7,813 nt of DNA from Gammaproteobacteria bacterium (GTDB lineage: Bacteria > Pseudomonadota > Gammaproteobacteria > Enterobacterales > Alteromonadaceae). Shown piece by piece: positions 6,658 through 7,813 of the stretch. The notes below the pieces were generated by a model. It was not told where the DNA came from and did no database searches. It saw nothing but the letters and a program-made list of their open reading frames with translations. The position numbers were made by a program, and so were the translations under genes. The stretch covers positions 1 to 7,813 of the forward strand of contig JAMCRH010000315.1 of the NCBI GenBank assembly GCA_023380515.1. Reading direction: 5' to 3'. Every line of letters begins with the position of its first letter. Within the stretch, counting starts at the first letter, position 1.

Positions 6658-7217
6658 AACGAGCTCTTTTATTATTTTTTGGTGGTGTTTTCTTACTCCT
6701 GCTCGTTTTGAGCGTGATTGAGCCGATTCAAAAAGTGTTCAACTCTGAACTCACACAGCAGACGCCATTGAGCGACTCAGTCATGGTCAGATCCGATTTT
6801 CCAATTGACGAAGCTGAACTTGTTGAGGCAGACGAACTCGAGGACAAAGGGATGAGCGGTGAAGCCCGATTACTCGTGTTGCTCGAGAGTGAACCGTCGC
6901 TCGGTGAAATCATCGAAGAAAATATTCAGCTGATCGGCAATATTGAACACCACTCGGCGTTTCGTCACCACCAAACCATCCTCAAACTCATTCAGGAAGC
7001 GGATAACGTGCAGCCTATTTCCGTCGTGTGTACGGGGTTAGTGTGCAATTTAGCGATTTACGCGAACACTGCGGAGCGAGCGGCTGAATTTACTCATACA
7101 TTCATTCAACCACGTCCAGAGTTACCCGTAGAGCGGGCTGAAGTGCGCCCGTTTAAAGAAGAAGAGCACAACCTTGTTCATGTTGTGCTCTTTATGCAGC
7201 GTCCTGCTACTAATTAA
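6654..7217 (+). CDS. Unrecognised membrane-anchored periplasmic protein with CX4C motif
   Basis: I do not recognise this 187-residue protein. It starts with MKR and one strong hydrophobic segment (about 4-22) with no clear cleavage site or lipobox, so it is probably an N-terminally anchored protein facing the periplasm. Residues 47-90 are very acidic, followed by a likely helical region (85-117) containing His pairs at 99-100 and 105-106. The only cysteines are C126 and C131 in VVCTGLVCNLAIY. Motifs of this form (C-x4-C before a beta strand) occur in several small periplasmic proteins of gammaproteobacteria and suggest a structural disulfide. GGAGG at 6644-6648 lies 5 nt before the ATG and fixes the start. 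It diverges from the DUF4397 lipoprotein gene and converges on nfuA with 17 bp between stops. A long inverted repeat lies in its final codons. Confidence 0.75.
   Translation: MKRALLLFFGGVFLLLLVLSVIEPIQKVFNSELTQQTPLSDSVMVRSDFPIDEAELVEADELEDKGMSGEARLLVLLESEPSLGEIIEENIQLIGNIEHHSAFRHHQTILKLIQEADNVQPISVVCTGLVCNLAIYANTAERAAEFTHTFIQPRPELPVERAEVRPFKEEEHNLVHVVLFMQRPATN
7162..7192. terminator. 11-bp perfect hairpin in the coding end of the CX4C gene, possible nfuA terminator
   Basis: AAGAGCACAAC (7162-7172) and GTTGTGCTCTT (7182-7192) are perfect reverse complements around a nine-base loop. On the - strand it lies 43 nt past the nfuA stop and is followed by CTTCTTTAAAC, a moderately T-rich tail. On the + strand it is followed by only TTT then ATG. 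It is most simply the nfuA terminator, or a weak bidirectional one, since only 17 bp separate the convergent stops. The stem is only about 45% GC and neither tail is a strong U tract, so the terminator call is moderate although the repeat itself is certain. Confidence 0.5.
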
Positions 7218-7234
7218 CCCGGTCATCGCAGGTT

Positions 7235-7813
7235 TTAATAGTAAGAGTGCTCACCACGCATGTGGTCGGTGATATCGCGAACACCGTTAAGCTCGCCTGG
7301 GAACGACTCAAGTAATTGCTTTTCAATACCGTCTTTCAGGGTCACGTCGACCATGGAACAACCGTTACAACCACCACCGAACTGAAGAATTGCAACACCG
7401 TCGTCGGTAATTTCAGAGATCATGACATTACCGCCATGGCCAGCAAGCTGTGGGTTAATTTGTGATTGAATCACGTAATCAACACGCTCAATTAACGGCG
7501 CGTCGTCTGCCACTTTCGGCGCTTTTGCATTCGGGGCTTTCAGTGTCAGCTGTGAACCGAGTTCCTGCTGAATATAGTCGATTTCAGCATCTTGCAAGAA
7601 AGGTGCGCTTTCATTGTCGACAACCGCAGAGAACCCTTCAAATGGCAATAACTGGTCGTTTTCTTCAACTCCATCTGGCGGACAATAAGACACACCACAT
7701 TCCGCATTCGGACGGCCCGGGTTGACCACGAACACGCGAATGTTTGTGCCAGTTTCTTGTTTGCTCAACAAGTCGCGAAAATGCGCTTGGGCTGAATCGG
7801 AAATGGTAATCAT
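7235..7813 (-). CDS. nfuA: Fe/S biogenesis protein NfuA
   Basis: Cytosolic iron-sulfur carrier that holds a [4Fe-4S] cluster at a dimer interface and passes it to client apoproteins, notably under oxidative stress or iron limitation. The 192 residues contain a degenerate A-type domain (about 1-95) retaining C39 and C44 in [11 protein letters not shown] but lacking the C-terminal CXC of true A-type carriers, as in known NfuA. The Nfu domain follows (about 105-190) with the essential C149-N-G-C152 in [13 protein letters not shown]. Conserved blocks [25 protein letters not shown] and the C-terminal RGEHSYY closely match my memory of E. coli NfuA, which is one residue shorter. The start ATG occupies the last three bases of the window, so the gene is complete but its ribosome binding site and promoter are not visible. 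It converges on the CX4C gene. Confidence 0.97.
   Translation of the reverse strand: MITISDSAQAHFRDLLSKQETGTNIRVFVVNPGRPNAECGVSYCPPDGVEENDQLLPFEGFSAVVDNESAPFLQDAEIDYIQQELGSQLTLKAPNAKAPKVADDAPLIERVDYVIQSQINPQLAGHGGNVMISEITDDGVAILQFGGGCNGCSMVDVTLKDGIEKQLLESFPGELNGVRDITDHMRGEHSYY

Noticed and set aside
7462..7725. An 87-codon open frame opposite nfuA
   Set aside because: It is antisense to the highly conserved NfuA coding sequence and has no recognisable features.

Overview
The window reads as chromosomal core sequence from a marine gammaproteobacterium. The best fit is the Idiomarina/Pseudidiomarina/Alteromonadales neighbourhood. This is inferred from an NfuA that I recognise as very close to the enterobacterial protein, a CtaA-CtaB-SCO order typical of aa3/caa3 oxidase clusters in marine gammaproteobacteria, and the strongly acidic exported proteins. 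No database search was possible, so the genus is a guess. I see no mobile element, tRNA, rRNA, CRISPR array or phage gene, and the sequence is almost fully coding.

Layout. Positions 1-2655 (+ strand) hold the end of a cytochrome c oxidase biogenesis cluster: a possible tail of an upstream gene, ctaA (heme A synthase), ctaB (heme O synthase) and a SCO-family copper chaperone. CtaB farnesylates protoheme to heme O, CtaA oxidises heme O to heme A, and the SCO protein helps metallate the CuA site. Positions 2652-3734 (- strand) encode an exported NodB-type polysaccharide deacetylase with an extra C-terminal domain. Positions 3757-5097 (+) encode a DinF-type MATE transporter. Positions 5146-6555 (-) encode an outer-membrane-type lipoprotein with four DUF4397-like repeats. 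Positions 6654-7217 (+) encode an unrecognised membrane-anchored periplasmic protein with a CX4C motif. Positions 7235-7813 (-) encode NfuA, complete to the last base of the window.

From SCO onward the strands alternate gene by gene (+,-,+,-,+,-), and the junctions are unusually compressed. The SCO and deacetylase genes share a TTAA that supplies both stop codons. The deacetylase and dinF genes diverge across 22 bp and appear to share one palindromic Shine-Dalgarno block, CTCCGGAG. The terminator of the DUF4397 gene lies inside the last codons of dinF. An 11-bp perfect inverted repeat lies inside the last codons of the CX4C gene, facing nfuA. These shared junctions are the most interesting feature here. 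I found no convincing evidence of a new defence, mobile or biosynthetic system. The least characterised genes are the DUF4397 lipoprotein and its divergent CX4C neighbour.
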